64,000 bases of DNA from Methylophilaceae bacterium (GTDB lineage Bacteria > Pseudomonadota > Gammaproteobacteria > Burkholderiales > Methylophilaceae), in contig JAOLWQ010000005.1 in the NCBI GenBank assembly GCA_028342535.1, forward strand, positions 1 to 64,000. Reading direction: 5' to 3'. The notes below the pieces were generated by a model that saw only the letters and a list, made by a program, of their open reading frames with translations, made no database searches and had not been told where the DNA came from. Made by a program: the position numbers and the translations under genes. How positions within the stretch are numbered: position 1 is the stretch's first letter; the number at the start of each line of letters is the position of its first letter. Below, one piece after another: positions 29,202-39,613 of the stretch.

Positions 29202-29825
29202 ATGATAAGAATTATTAAGTGTGTTGGTTTGATTATAGTTTTTTCTAGTGTTACGGCAATTGCTGAAACAAAGCTTTCTCCGTCAGAACTAGTTAGTACA
29301 AAAAAAATTATTAATAATTTATGTATTGCCTGCCATGCAATTGACGGTAATAGTTCAGTTCCAGCTAATCCAAAATTAGCAGGTCAGCATGCCGCTTATA
29401 TTACAAAGCAACTTAAGAATTTTAAAATGGGGTTACGAGAAAATGCAGTCATGGCTGGCATGGTTGCTAATCTAACTGAGGAAGATATGAAAAATCTTGG
29501 CTATTATTTTTCTGAACAAAATATTCTATTGTCATCAGCGAAAAAAAATGGTGTTGGCTCTATAGGTGAAAATATTTTTCGTGCAGGAATAAAAAATAAG
29601 GGTGTAGCAGCTTGTGCCAGTTGTCATGGACCATCAGGACATGGTATACCAGATAAATACCCAAGATTAAATGCGCAACATTCTGAATATACACTTGCTC
29701 AATTAAATGCATTCAGACTTGAATTAAGAAAAAATGATCCCGCTGGAGTCATGAGGACAATAGCTCAAAAATTAACAGAAGAAGAGATGCAATCGGTAGC
29801 AGATTATATACAAGGCTTAAGGTAG
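29202..29825 (+). CDS. Diheme cytochrome c4-like protein
   Basis: Signal peptide and two CxxCH motifs ('CIACHAIDG', 'CASCHGPSGHG'). Confidence 0.92.
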   Translation: MIRIIKCVGLIIVFSSVTAIAETKLSPSELVSTKKIINNLCIACHAIDGNSSVPANPKLAGQHAAYITKQLKNFKMGLRENAVMAGMVANLTEEDMKNLGYYFSEQNILLSSAKKNGVGSIGENIFRAGIKNKGVAACASCHGPSGHGIPDKYPRLNAQHSEYTLAQLNAFRLELRKNDPAGVMRTIAQKLTEEEMQSVADYIQGLR

Positions 29826-29891
29826 TTAACCAACATGCAACTTAAACCCATCTAATCTGTCATTCATTTTTATCACTAAAGTGTATAATTT

Positions 29892-31853
29892 TTGAAAACA
29901 TCCAGTAAAAATCTAAAAAGTTTTATTAGTCTTTTAAGTACTATGCGATTTGCAATTACAATGTTTTCACTTCTTGCAATTGCTTCAATTATTGGAACAG
30001 TTTTAAAGCAAAATGAACCCTACAATAATTATATTATTAAATTTGGTCAATTTTGGTTTGATATTTTTGAAAAACTCGGGATGTTTAATGTATATCAAGC
30101 TTTCTGGTTTCTTCTGATATTAGTTTTTTTAATTGTTTCAACTTCACTATGTATTTCTAGAAATACCCCTAAAATATTGAAAGACTACAAAGGCTTCCAA
30201 GATCGCATTAGAGAAAAATCTTTATTGTCTTTTAAACATTCATATCAATTCCCAGTCAAAAAATTTAGTGTAAAAAAAACTATATCCTTCTTAAAATCAC
30301 ATAATTACAAAGTTAAGTACAAGCCTGTTGAAGGCAACGGGGATTTAATTGTTGCAAAAAAAGGGGATCTTCAAAAGTTTGGATATATTTTTACTCATTT
30401 AGCTATTGTGATAATTAGTATTGGTGGACTATTAGATGGAAATCTAGTTTTTAAGGTTCAGGAGTTAATAGGGGCGAAACAAATTCAGTTGATAGACCAA
30501 CCACTATCTAAAATTTCTTTGAAAGGAAGAATGAGTGAGGATAATCTTTCCTATAGGGCAAGCATTTTGTTATCTGAGGGAGATACAAAAACAGCTGCAA
30601 TTCTTAGAGCTAAGGAAGGATATCTTGTTCAAGAAATTCCATTCTCAATAACATTAAAAAACTTTAATATTAAGCATTACTCTACTGGGCAACCTAAGTC
30701 ATTTGAAAGTGAATTATTAGTAAAAGATAAAAAAACAGGCGAAACTATAAATAAAACTATTAGCGTCAATAAACCTTTAACTTATAAGGGTGTAACTATT
30801 TATCAGGCTGCTTTTGAGGATGGAGGCTCACAATTAGATTTATTAGTTTGGGATTTGAACTCTTCACAACCTTCTTTTAAAATGAATTCTCAAATTTTTA
30901 AAAATAATAAGCTTACTTTTGAAAATCAAAATTTAACCCTAGAGTTTAAAGATTTTAGAAAATTTAATATTTTAGAGGTAGATGAAAATAAAGAAAAAAA
31001 ACCAAAGCCTACGAATGTAGGGCCAAACTTTTTGTATAAGGTTAGAAATGAATCTGGCCAAGCTAAAGAATACCAAACTTATCAATTACCAATGCTGATA
31101 GATGGCAAATATTTTTTTATGAGTGGTATGAGAAATTCACCTCAGGAAGAATTTAAGTATCTTAAAATTCCTGCAGATGAAAATTTAAGTATTGAAGGTT
31201 TTATGGTTCTTAAATCTTTATTAAATAACCCAAAAAAAGTTCAAAGTGCAATTAATAAAGGTATCAAAACATCAGCTTTTACAACCTCTGGAAAGAAAGA
31301 AGCTTTTAAATTAGGAGCAGAAAATATTATAGGTGCTTTTGTGGGTGGAGGATATAATTCGGTAATAGATGCAATGGATTTAAACATTCCTGATCAAGCC
31401 TCAGTTGCAGATAAAGAAAAAGCAATAAAAACTTATATAAATATAATTTATTTAGTTAGTCAAGAGCTAGTGCGTGATTACCAATTTAAGAATAAAAACG
31501 ATATAGTTTTTCCAGCTAATGACGCTCCAAGATTTATTCAAGATGCTCTAACTGCATATAGTGATAGTTTTTTTTATGGGGTTCCTTTATATCTTGAATT
31601 AAAAGAATTTAATGAAGTCCAAGCTAGTGGATTGCAATTAACTAAATCGCCTGGACAATTTTGGGTTTATTTGGGCTCAATTCTTTTGGTATTAGGTATA
31701 TTTTGTATGATTTATATTCAAGAGATTCGTTTGTGGATTTTTAGAAAAAAGGGAAGTAACAAGTTGATAGTTTCTTTGGCTACTAATAGAGACCGGATAG
31801 ATTTTGATCAGTATGCAATAGAGTTTAAAGATAAAATTAAAAAAATTATTTAA
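29892..31853 (+). CDS. resB: Cytochrome c biogenesis protein ResB
   Basis: 'LLSTMRFAITMFSLLAIASIIGTVLKQNEPYNNYI'; followed by CcsA/CcsB-like gene. Start uncertain (TTG 29892 or ATG 29943). Confidence 0.9.
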   Translation: MKTSSKNLKSFISLLSTMRFAITMFSLLAIASIIGTVLKQNEPYNNYIIKFGQFWFDIFEKLGMFNVYQAFWFLLILVFLIVSTSLCISRNTPKILKDYKGFQDRIREKSLLSFKHSYQFPVKKFSVKKTISFLKSHNYKVKYKPVEGNGDLIVAKKGDLQKFGYIFTHLAIVIISIGGLLDGNLVFKVQELIGAKQIQLIDQPLSKISLKGRMSEDNLSYRASILLSEGDTKTAAILRAKEGYLVQEIPFSITLKNFNIKHYSTGQPKSFESELLVKDKKTGETINKTISVNKPLTYKGVTIYQAAFEDGGSQLDLLVWDLNSSQPSFKMNSQIFKNNKLTFENQNLTLEFKDFRKFNILEVDENKEKKPKPTNVGPNFLYKVRNESGQAKEYQTYQLPMLIDGKYFFMSGMRNSPQEEFKYLKIPADENLSIEGFMVLKSLLNNPKKVQSAINKGIKTSAFTTSGKKEAFKLGAENIIGAFVGGGYNSVIDAMDLNIPDQASVADKEKAIKTYINIIYLVSQELVRDYQFKNKNDIVFPANDAPRFIQDALTAYSDSFFYGVPLYLELKEFNEVQASGLQLTKSPGQFWVYLGSILLVLGIFCMIYIQEIRLWIFRKKGSNKLIVSLATNRDRIDFDQYAIEFKDKIKKII

Positions 31854-31868
31854 TTGATGGAGTGAGAA

Positions 31869-32984
31869 ATGCTACGAAATATAAAAGATAAATTTATGAA
31901 TTATTCGTTTGGGTTACTATTGGCCTGCCTAACTATAATTGCAATATCAAAATTTAATAATTTTATGGATAATTATGAGCTGATTATTTTAATTAGTTCA
32001 GCTATTACATTTACTTGGATGGGTAATGTATGGCCAAATTTTAGAAAATTATTTATATATACTTTTTTACTGTCATTTATCTCTATTTATTTCTATAAGG
32101 GCAGTTTAGAAGAAATAGAGCTTAATTTCTTTCTTAAATATTTTCTATCTAGTCAGTCCGCTATTATGTGGATGACTGCGCTCTATCCATTAAGCCTTCT
32201 TACTTACTGGATTTATTTATTTAGCAAGCAAGATTTTTATGGAAATCTTGCAACTAAAATAACTTGGATAGCCACAATGATGGGATTTGTGGGGCTACTA
32301 GTTCGTTGGTATGAGTCTTATTTAATCGGCATTGATGTTGGCCATATACCAGTAAGTAATTTATATGAGGTATTTGTTCTTTTCTGTTTAATTACATCTT
32401 TACTGTATCTTCATTATGAAGAAAAATTAGCAATAAAAAAATTGGGTGCGTTTGTACTCATCATAATTACTGCAGCTGTTGGGTTTATTCTTTGGTACAC
32501 CTTTGAAAAAGGTGCAGATGAAATACAACCTTTAGTTCCAGCTCTTCAGTCGTATTGGATGAAAATACATGTGCCTGCGAATTTTATTGGATATGGGGCA
32601 TTTGCAATGGCAGCTATGATTTCAGTTGCTTATTTACTCAAAGATAAAGGCATCATAGGAAGTTACTTACCAGAGTTAAATGTTTTGGATGAGATGACTT
32701 ATAAAGCGATATCAATTGGCTTTATTTTCTTTACAATTGCAACAATATTAGGCGCTGTTTGGGCCGCCGAGGCTTGGGGAGGTTATTGGTCTTGGGATCC
32801 AAAAGAAACTTGGGCATTAATAGTATGGTTAAATTATGCGGCATGGCTTCATTTAAGATTAATTAAAGGATTAAGAGGTACTATGCTAGCTTGGTGGTCT
32901 CTAGCAGGCTTACTTATAACAACTTTTGCTTTTCTTGGAGTTAATTTATTTTTATCTGGCCTTCATTCATATGGTGAACTTTAG
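31869..32984 (+). CDS. ccsB: c-type cytochrome biogenesis protein CcsB (ResC/CcsA family)
   Basis: Tryptophan-rich 'WAAEAWGGYWSWDPKETWALIVWLNYAAWLHLR'. Confidence 0.93.
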   Translation: MLRNIKDKFMNYSFGLLLACLTIIAISKFNNFMDNYELIILISSAITFTWMGNVWPNFRKLFIYTFLLSFISIYFYKGSLEEIELNFFLKYFLSSQSAIMWMTALYPLSLLTYWIYLFSKQDFYGNLATKITWIATMMGFVGLLVRWYESYLIGIDVGHIPVSNLYEVFVLFCLITSLLYLHYEEKLAIKKLGAFVLIIITAAVGFILWYTFEKGADEIQPLVPALQSYWMKIHVPANFIGYGAFAMAAMISVAYLLKDKGIIGSYLPELNVLDEMTYKAISIGFIFFTIATILGAVWAAEAWGGYWSWDPKETWALIVWLNYAAWLHLRLIKGLRGTMLAWWSLAGLLITTFAFLGVNLFLSGLHSYGEL

Positions 32985-33052
32985 ATTGTTTTGCTATATT
33001 TTAATGTAAAATATATTTAAGAAGAATTAACAAGAAAAATAAAAATCACATA

Positions 33053-33847
33053 ATGTCTGATAATTTAATAAATATTGAAAATCTTACTTTTGGTTATGGG
33101 AAGGAGCTTCTTCACAAAGGAATTAATATGGAATTCCAAAGAGGTAAGGTATCTGCAATTATGGGTGGAAGTGGAAGTGGTAAAACTACTATTTTAAAGC
33201 TTATCGGGGGCCAAATTCAGCCTAAGTCAGGAAGTGTGTCTATTGATGGGCAGGTTGTCCACAATCAGAATTTATCCGGTATTTACAAATTAAGACGTAA
33301 AATGGGCATGTTATTTCAACATGGTGCTTTATTCACCGATTTATCAGTTTATGAAAATGTTGCATTCCCTATGAGGGAGCACACAGACCTCCCTGAAAAT
33401 ATAATTAAAGATTTAGTTTTAATGAAATTAAATGCAGTAGGTCTTCGTGGAGCTTATAAGTTAATGCCTACAGAATTATCTGGAGGTATGGCTAGAAGAG
33501 TTGCTCTTGCAAGAGCTATTGCACTAGACCCTGATATTATTATGTACGATGAGCCATTTGCAGGATTAGATCCAATCTCAATGGCTGTAATTTGCGACTT
33601 AATTCGAACACTAAATGATGCTCTTGGGGCAACTTCAATTATTGTTACTCATGATGTTGCAGAAACTTTTTCTTTTGCAGATTATATTTATTTTGTCGCA
33701 GATGGGATTGTCGCTGCTGAAGGGTCTCCAAAGCAATTAATGGCCTCAAAACTTCCGTTCGTTAAACAATTTATTCATTCGGAAAAAGATGGACCAGTGC
33801 CATTTCATGTGTCTGCACCATCTTACAATTCAGATTTGGCGCTTTAG
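33053..33847 (+). CDS. mlaF: Mla phospholipid transport ATP-binding protein MlaF
   Basis: Walker A 'MGGSGSGKTTILKLIGG', 'LSGGMARRVALARAIALDPDIIMYDEPFAGLDP'; first of mlaFEDCB. Confidence 0.93.
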   Translation: MSDNLINIENLTFGYGKELLHKGINMEFQRGKVSAIMGGSGSGKTTILKLIGGQIQPKSGSVSIDGQVVHNQNLSGIYKLRRKMGMLFQHGALFTDLSVYENVAFPMREHTDLPENIIKDLVLMKLNAVGLRGAYKLMPTELSGGMARRVALARAIALDPDIIMYDEPFAGLDPISMAVICDLIRTLNDALGATSIIVTHDVAETFSFADYIYFVADGIVAAEGSPKQLMASKLPFVKQFIHSEKDGPVPFHVSAPSYNSDLAL

Positions 33848-33859
33848 GAATTTAAAAAT

Positions 33860-34648
33860 ATGAAGATCCTAATAAATTTTTTTGAAAAAGTTGGTTACTC
33901 AATTACTAGTAGAATTAATCGTCTTGGAATGGCCACAAGACTTTTCTTTTTAATAATTATTTCTTCAGGTGAGAGTTTTAGAAGATTTCATTTAACTATG
34001 AAAGAAATTTACTTTACGGGTGTAATGTCTTTAGTAATTATTATAGTCTCTGCTTTTTTTGTAGGAATGGTTCTAGGTTTGCAAGGGTATTATACGCTTC
34101 AGAAATATGGATCATCTGAGGCAATAGGGGTTTTAGTTGCTCTTGCGTTAGTTAGAGAGTTAGGTCCAGTAGTAACAGCCCTTCTTTTTGCGGGAAGAGC
34201 GGGAACTGCAATTACTGCAGAAATTGGATTAATGAAAGCAACTGAACAATTATCAGCAATGGAGATGATGGCAGTTAATCCCGTTGGTAGAATTATTGCT
34301 CCTCGTTTTTGGGCAGGAGTGATTGCAATGCCAATATTAGCATCTATCTTTTCAATGGTTGGCATACTCGGTGGCTATGTTGTTGCTGTTATTGTAATTG
34401 GAGTTGATGAAGGTGCATTTTGGTCTCAAATGCAGGCAAATGTTGATTTTAGATATGATATTGTTAACGGAGTAATAAAGAGTCTAGTATTTGGCGTAGC
34501 TTGTACCATAATTGCCCTTTTTGAAGGCTTTGATGCCCCTCCAACTGCAGAAGGAGTTAGCCGGGCGACTACAAGAACAGTAGTAACATCATCGTTAGTG
34601 ATATTAGGACTCGATTTTATATTGACCTCTTTTATGCTTGGTGGGTAA
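33860..34648 (+). CDS. mlaE: Mla permease MlaE
   Basis: 'FFVGMVLGLQGYYTLQKYGSSEAIGVLVALALVRELGPVVTALLFAGRAGTAITAEIGLMKATEQLSAMEMMAVNP'. Confidence 0.95.
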   Translation: MKILINFFEKVGYSITSRINRLGMATRLFFLIIISSGESFRRFHLTMKEIYFTGVMSLVIIIVSAFFVGMVLGLQGYYTLQKYGSSEAIGVLVALALVRELGPVVTALLFAGRAGTAITAEIGLMKATEQLSAMEMMAVNPVGRIIAPRFWAGVIAMPILASIFSMVGILGGYVVAVIVIGVDEGAFWSQMQANVDFRYDIVNGVIKSLVFGVACTIIALFEGFDAPPTAEGVSRATTRTVVTSSLVILGLDFILTSFMLGG

Positions 34649-34671
34649 ACTGATTAAAATAAGGAAATTAT

Positions 34672-35133
34672 ATGGATAAAATTAAACTTGATGCTTGGGT
34701 CGGAATTTTTGTGGCAATTGGAGTAATCTCTTTGCTTGGACTTGCTATGAAGGTTGGAAATTTAACTTCTAATGATATAAGGGAAACTTATTCGGTTATA
34801 GCTCACTTTGAGAATATTGGAGGATTGAAGCCAAGAGCCCCAATAAAAGCTGCCGGCGTCGTTGTTGGGAGAGTAAAATCAATTGTTTTTGACACAAAAG
34901 CCTATCATGCTGTTGTGAAAATTGATATTGATAAACGATACGCTTTCCCAAAAGATACTTTTGCAAACATTTATACAGCAGGCCTCCTTGGTGAGCAATA
35001 CGTTGGCTTAGAGGCTGGGGGCGATATGAATAATCTAGCTGAAGGAGATAGAATTACTCAAACTCAAGATGCAGTTGTTTTAGAAAAATTAATTAGTCAA
35101 TTTTTGTATAGCAAGGCATCTGAAGAGGAGTAA
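34672..35133 (+). CDS. mlaD: MCE-domain protein MlaD
   Basis: 'DAWVGIFVAIGVISLLGLAMKVGN...YSVIAHFENIGGLKPRAPIKAAGVVVGRV'. Confidence 0.94.
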   Translation: MDKIKLDAWVGIFVAIGVISLLGLAMKVGNLTSNDIRETYSVIAHFENIGGLKPRAPIKAAGVVVGRVKSIVFDTKAYHAVVKIDIDKRYAFPKDTFANIYTAGLLGEQYVGLEAGGDMNNLAEGDRITQTQDAVVLEKLISQFLYSKASEEE

Positions 35134-35137
35134 TAAA

Positions 35138-35740
35138 TTGAAAAAATATCTTATTAAATTATTTTTATTAGTCACATTTATTTCATGTAATTCTATTGCT
35201 GCATTGGGTCCTGAAGAGTTGGTTAAAAAAACAGCTGAAGATGTTATCTTTGCTATTAAGTCAGATCAAGAAATTCAAAAAGGTAATAAAGAAAAGATTT
35301 ATAAATTGGCGGAGGAGAAAATACTTCCAAATTTTGATTTTGAAAAAGTCGCACGTCTAGTATTGGGTCGAGCCTGGAGATCGGCAACTGACGATCAAAA
35401 AGAAGGCTTTATTGCTGAATTCAGAACACTTTTATTAAAAACATATGCAGTAGCTTTATCAAAATATCAAGATCAGGAAATAAAATTTAAACCAACAAGG
35501 ATGTCAGATACAGATGAAATCGTTATAGTTAAAAGCGAAATTATTCAAAACGGAGCTCAACCAATTAGGGTTAATTATGCATTATCGAAAAGAACTGGAA
35601 AGTGGCTTGTTTTCGATATTGTAATTGAAGGCGTAAGTTTAGTTACTAATTATAGAAGTCAATTTTCAAGTGTGATTAAAAAAAATGGGATGGATACTTT
35701 AATCAAAAAATTAGAAAAAAAAAATAAAGGTAAGAAATAA
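35138..35740 (+). CDS. mlaC: Mla periplasmic binding protein MlaC (TTG start)
   Basis: 'ILPNFDFEKVARLVLGRAWRSATDDQKEGFIAEFRTLLLKTYAVAL'. Confidence 0.94.
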   Translation: MKKYLIKLFLLVTFISCNSIAALGPEELVKKTAEDVIFAIKSDQEIQKGNKEKIYKLAEEKILPNFDFEKVARLVLGRAWRSATDDQKEGFIAEFRTLLLKTYAVALSKYQDQEIKFKPTRMSDTDEIVIVKSEIIQNGAQPIRVNYALSKRTGKWLVFDIVIEGVSLVTNYRSQFSSVIKKNGMDTLIKKLEKKNKGKK

Positions 35741-35741
35741 A

Positions 35742-36023
35742 ATGAATCCAATAGAATTTCAAAATAATAATTGGATTATGAAGGGCGATATTACATTAAA
35801 TCAAGTACCAAGTATCATCAAATTAACCATCGGTTATGAATGGAAAAATTCTGTTCTAATCGATTTAATTGAAGTAGAAGAAGTCGATACCTCATTATTA
35901 GGATTGATATTTGAGTGGAAGCGACAAGCTAAAAAATATAACAAAACTGTGAGCGTAAAAAATACTCCCGCTAACCTAGAAAGTCTGGCTAAACTTTATG
36001 GCGTAGAAGAATTTATTTCTTAA
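35742..36023 (+). CDS. mlaB: STAS domain protein MlaB
   Basis: Small STAS-like protein directly after mlaC; 'VLIDLIEVEEVDTSLLGLIFEWKRQAKKYNKTVSVKNTPANLESLAKLYGV'. Confidence 0.82.
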   Translation: MNPIEFQNNNWIMKGDITLNQVPSIIKLTIGYEWKNSVLIDLIEVEEVDTSLLGLIFEWKRQAKKYNKTVSVKNTPANLESLAKLYGVEEFIS

Positions 36024-36074
36024 TAATTAATTTTCAATATACAAACTAAATTTAAAAGATCAATTAACAATTTG

Positions 36075-36998
36075 ATGAAAAAAGCTATTGCATTTAAGAG
36101 CGTTAAAAAAAATTATGGCAAATTAAAAGCTGTTAATGGAATTACCTTGTCAATTAAAGAGGGAGAATTCTTTGGATTGCTAGGACCCAATGGCGCTGGT
36201 AAATCCACATTGATTAATATGTTAGCAGGTTTAGTAAGGCCAACATCTGGTTCTATATCTGCAATGGGATTTGATGTTGTTAAAGACTACCAAAATGCTA
36301 GACATTCCCTTGGGATAGTTCCACAAGAACTAGTTTTCGATCCATTTTTTAATTTAAGAGAAATGCTTCGTTTCCAGGCAGGATATTTTGGCAAAGGTAA
36401 AAGTAATGATGCTTGGGTCGATGAAGTTATTGAGCGCTTAGATTTAAAAGCAAAAGCTTCTACTAATATGAGAATGCTTTCAGGTGGAATGAAAAGGAGA
36501 GCTTTAATAGCTCAAGCCCTTGTTCATAGACCCCCAGTAATTGTATTGGATGAGCCTACTGCTGGTGTGGATGTAGAGTTAAGACAAAAATTATGGACTT
36601 TTATTAAAGAATTAAATACAGAAGGACATACAATTGTTTTGACCACTCACTATCTTGAGGAGGCTGAAGCTTTATGTAATAGAGTGGCGATGCTTAGAGC
36701 TGGAAAAGTAGTTGCTTTAGATACTACAACCAATCTCCTAAAAAAATTTGCAGCAAAAAATTTAAAACTTAGACTGTCCTTAAAAAATAAATTTAAATTA
36801 TCAAGCATTATTAAGGGAATAAACTTTTCTGTAGACGGTGATTTTTATACTTTCGAATTAAAAAAAATTGACGATATTGGTAGAATTATTTCAGCCTTAA
36901 ATAAAGTGTCTATAGAAATATTGGATATGGAAACTGTAGACCAGGACCTAGAGAATATTTTTTTAAAGCTGACAGGGAATGAAATTAAGTATGAATAA
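36075..36998 (+). CDS. ABC transporter ATP-binding protein (YadG-like)
   Basis: 'GLLGPNGAGKSTLINMLAGLVRPTSG', 'LSGGMKRRALIAQALVHRPPVIVLDEPTAGVD'; ATG at 36075 is preferred over the track TTG at 36072. Confidence 0.92.
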   Translation: MKKAIAFKSVKKNYGKLKAVNGITLSIKEGEFFGLLGPNGAGKSTLINMLAGLVRPTSGSISAMGFDVVKDYQNARHSLGIVPQELVFDPFFNLREMLRFQAGYFGKGKSNDAWVDEVIERLDLKAKASTNMRMLSGGMKRRALIAQALVHRPPVIVLDEPTAGVDVELRQKLWTFIKELNTEGHTIVLTTHYLEEAEALCNRVAMLRAGKVVALDTTTNLLKKFAAKNLKLRLSLKNKFKLSSIIKGINFSVDGDFYTFELKKIDDIGRIISALNKVSIEILDMETVDQDLENIFLKLTGNEIKYE

Positions 36999-37767
36999 TA
37001 TACGTAATCAATTAATAGGTACATGGACCCTCTTAAAAAAAGAACTTCTTAGATTCTGGCGTGTGGCTTTCCAAACAGTTGCTGCACCTGTAATTACAGG
37101 AATATTATATTTACTCATTTTTTCTCATGTGCTTGATGGCCGGCTTGAAGTTTATGAAGGCGTCCCTTATATGGCCTTTTTAATTCCTGGATTAATTATG
37201 ATGTCTCTTCTACAAAATTCTTTTTCTAATAGCTCATCAAGCTTAATTCAGGCAAAAGTAATGGGCAATATTGTTTTTCTCTTATTAACCCCTTTAAGTT
37301 ATATTCAATTATTTTTTTCGTTTCTTATTGCATCAATTGCAAGAGGGATATTTGTTGGATTTTGTATTTATTTGATTGCTACTTTATATATTGATCTACC
37401 TATTAAACATCCATTGATAGTATTTTTATTTGCTTTTTTTGGAGGAGGGCTAATGGGAGCATTTGGAATAGTCGCTGGAGTATGGTCTCAACGATTCGAC
37501 CAAATGGCAGCTTTTGGAAATTTCGTTATTATGCCTTTATCAATGTTATCCGGCGTGTTTTATTCTATTCATTCATTGCCAGTATCATGGCAAAAAGTCT
37601 CACAATTAAATCCATTTTTCTATATGATTGATGGATTCAGGTACGGGTTTTTTGGACAATCAGATGTATCACCATATTTTAGTTTAATTATTGTCATTTT
37701 ATTTTTTATTGTCCTATCTTATGGCACGATTCGAATGTTAAAATCTGGTTATAAACTAAGGGGATAA
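36991..37767 (+). CDS. ABC-2 type transporter permease (YadH-like)
   Basis: 'FLIPGLIMMSLLQNSFSNSSSSLIQAKVMGNIVFLLLTPLSY', 'MPLSMLSGVFYSIHSLP'. Start could be 36979 as in the track. Confidence 0.9.
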   Translation: MNNIRNQLIGTWTLLKKELLRFWRVAFQTVAAPVITGILYLLIFSHVLDGRLEVYEGVPYMAFLIPGLIMMSLLQNSFSNSSSSLIQAKVMGNIVFLLLTPLSYIQLFFSFLIASIARGIFVGFCIYLIATLYIDLPIKHPLIVFLFAFFGGGLMGAFGIVAGVWSQRFDQMAAFGNFVIMPLSMLSGVFYSIHSLPVSWQKVSQLNPFFYMIDGFRYGFFGQSDVSPYFSLIIVILFFIVLSYGTIRMLKSGYKLRG

Positions 37768-38013
37768 ATGTTATTACCTAGCCAAATAGAAGAAATAATT
37801 GTCGATAATTTAGATTGTATTTTCATCGAAGTTAAGGGAGACGATGGGACTCACTTTGAAGCAACTATTGTTAGTTCTCTTTTTAAAGATCAATCTATGA
37901 TTCAACAGCACCAAATGGTTTATAAGGCTTTGGGCGATATGATGAAACAGGAAATACATGCTTTATCGATCAAAACAATTACCCCAGATGAATGGGAAGA
38001 ATTTAACAAATAA
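37768..38013 (+). CDS. BolA family protein
   Basis: 'GDDGTHFEATIVSSLFKDQSMIQQHQMVYKALGDMMKQEIHALSIKTITPDEW'. Confidence 0.92.
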   Translation: MLLPSQIEEIIVDNLDCIFIEVKGDDGTHFEATIVSSLFKDQSMIQQHQMVYKALGDMMKQEIHALSIKTITPDEWEEFNK

Positions 38014-38034
38014 AATAATAATGGAGATAGTAGA

Positions 38035-38343
38035 ATGACTGACAATTTAAAAATTAAACAATTAATTGATGATAACGAAGTAATTCTTTTCATGAAAGGA
38101 AATCCTAAGTTTCCCCAATGTGGATTCTCAAGCTTAGCATGCCAGGTCTTAGATGCATGTGGAGGAAAATATGAAACATTTGATGTATTACAGGATCCTG
38201 ATGTTCGAGAAGGAATTAAGCTATTCTCAAATTGGCCAACAATTCCGCAGTTATATATTAAAAGAGAGTTTATTGGGGGATCAGATATCATAAAAGAAAT
38301 TTATGAGTCTGGCGAACTTGCTAAATTAATGCCTCAAAAATAG
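38035..38343 (+). CDS. grxD: Grx4 family monothiol glutaredoxin
   Basis: 'VILFMKGNPKFPQCGFSSLACQVLDACG' (CGFS), 'NWPTIPQLYIKREFIGGSDII'. Confidence 0.96.
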   Translation: MTDNLKIKQLIDDNEVILFMKGNPKFPQCGFSSLACQVLDACGGKYETFDVLQDPDVREGIKLFSNWPTIPQLYIKREFIGGSDIIKEIYESGELAKLMPQK

Positions 38344-38346
38344 CTT

Positions 38347-39612
38347 TTGGATAAGCTTATAATAAATGGCCAGAAAGAGCTAAATGGCGATGTTTATATT
38401 TCTGGTGCTAAAAATGCTGCATTACCTATTCTAATTGCCTCTTTATTATCTAAAGAAGTATTGAAATTAAAAAACGTCCCTAATCTTTTTGATATAAAAA
38501 CAACAGAGAAGCTCTTATCTACTATGGGCGTAGAAATCTCAAAAACTGATTCTTTAATGGAGCTAACTGCTAGAGATATAAAAGACTTTCAAGCCCCTTA
38601 TGATTTAGTGAAAACTATGAGGGCGTCTATTCTTGTTTTAGGCCCTTTGTTAGCAAGATTTGGAAGTGCAAGAGTTTCGTTGCCAGGTGGTTGCGCAATT
38701 GGATCTAGGCCTGTTGATATACATATTAAGGGCCTTGAGGAAATGGGAGCTTCAATTAAAATTGAAAATGGCGATATAGTTGCATCTACCAATCGATTGC
38801 CAGAGGGTAAATTGATTGGAGCAGAAATTCTTATGAGCCAAGTGACTGTGACTGGAACTGAAAATTTAATGATGGCAGCGTGTCTTGCGAAAGGAAAAAC
38901 TATACTTAAAAATTCCGCTAAAGAGCCTGAAGTTATTGATTTAGGAAATTGTTTAATCAAAATGGGAGCAATTATAAAGGGATTGGGTACGGATATAATT
39001 ACGATTGAGGGAGTTGAGGAATTAAACGGTGCAGAGCATTCAATTATTTTTGATCGAATCGAAGCGGGCACCTATATGGTAGCAGCTGCTATGACAAATG
39101 GAGAATTAAGATGTATTGGAGTTGAGTATAATAAAATGACATCTATTATTAATAAATTAAGAGAAACAGGGGTTGAAGTTATTGAGTTAAATAATACTGT
39201 TACAGTTAAAAGTAATGGTAAGTTAAATGCTGTAAGTATAGAAACAGCTCCATTTCCAGGATTTCCAACCGATATGCAAGCTCAATTTATGGCATTAAAC
39301 ACCATTGCAGATGGTGTTAGTGAAATAAAAGAGACAATTTTTGAAAATAGATTTATGCATGTTCAAGAGTTAATTAGAATGGGAGCTGATATTGAAATTA
39401 ATCAAAATACAGCAATTGTAAGAGGTGGTAAAATACTGGAAGGTGCTAGTGTTATGGCAACGGATTTAAGAGCATCAGCATCTTTAGTTCTTGCTGCTCT
39501 ATCAGCTAAAGGGACCACTGTGATTGATAGAATTTATCATTTAGATAGAGGTTATGAGAATTTAGAGAAAAAATTTAACCAGATTGGGGCACAAATAGAG
39601 AGGGTTAGTTAA
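38347..39612 (+). CDS. murA: UDP-N-acetylglucosamine 1-carboxyvinyltransferase (TTG start)
   Basis: '[18 protein letters not shown]', '[38 protein letters not shown]'. Confidence 0.97.
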   Translation: MDKLIINGQKELNGDVYISGAKNAALPILIASLLSKEVLKLKNVPNLFDIKTTEKLLSTMGVEISKTDSLMELTARDIKDFQAPYDLVKTMRASILVLGPLLARFGSARVSLPGGCAIGSRPVDIHIKGLEEMGASIKIENGDIVASTNRLPEGKLIGAEILMSQVTVTGTENLMMAACLAKGKTILKNSAKEPEVIDLGNCLIKMGAIIKGLGTDIITIEGVEELNGAEHSIIFDRIEAGTYMVAAAMTNGELRCIGVEYNKMTSIINKLRETGVEVIELNNTVTVKSNGKLNAVSIETAPFPGFPTDMQAQFMALNTIADGVSEIKETIFENRFMHVQELIRMGADIEINQNTAIVRGGKILEGASVMATDLRASASLVLAALSAKGTTVIDRIYHLDRGYENLEKKFNQIGAQIERVS

Positions 39613-39613
39613 C

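Noticed and set aside
29884-29943. TATAAT just before the resB TTG as evidence for a leaderless transcript starting near 29892
   Set aside because: No convincing -35 at proper spacing; the true start may be ATG 29943. Left only as a start-site ambiguity.
38598-39071. 157-aa minus-strand ORF
   Set aside because: Antisense to murA; no motifs.
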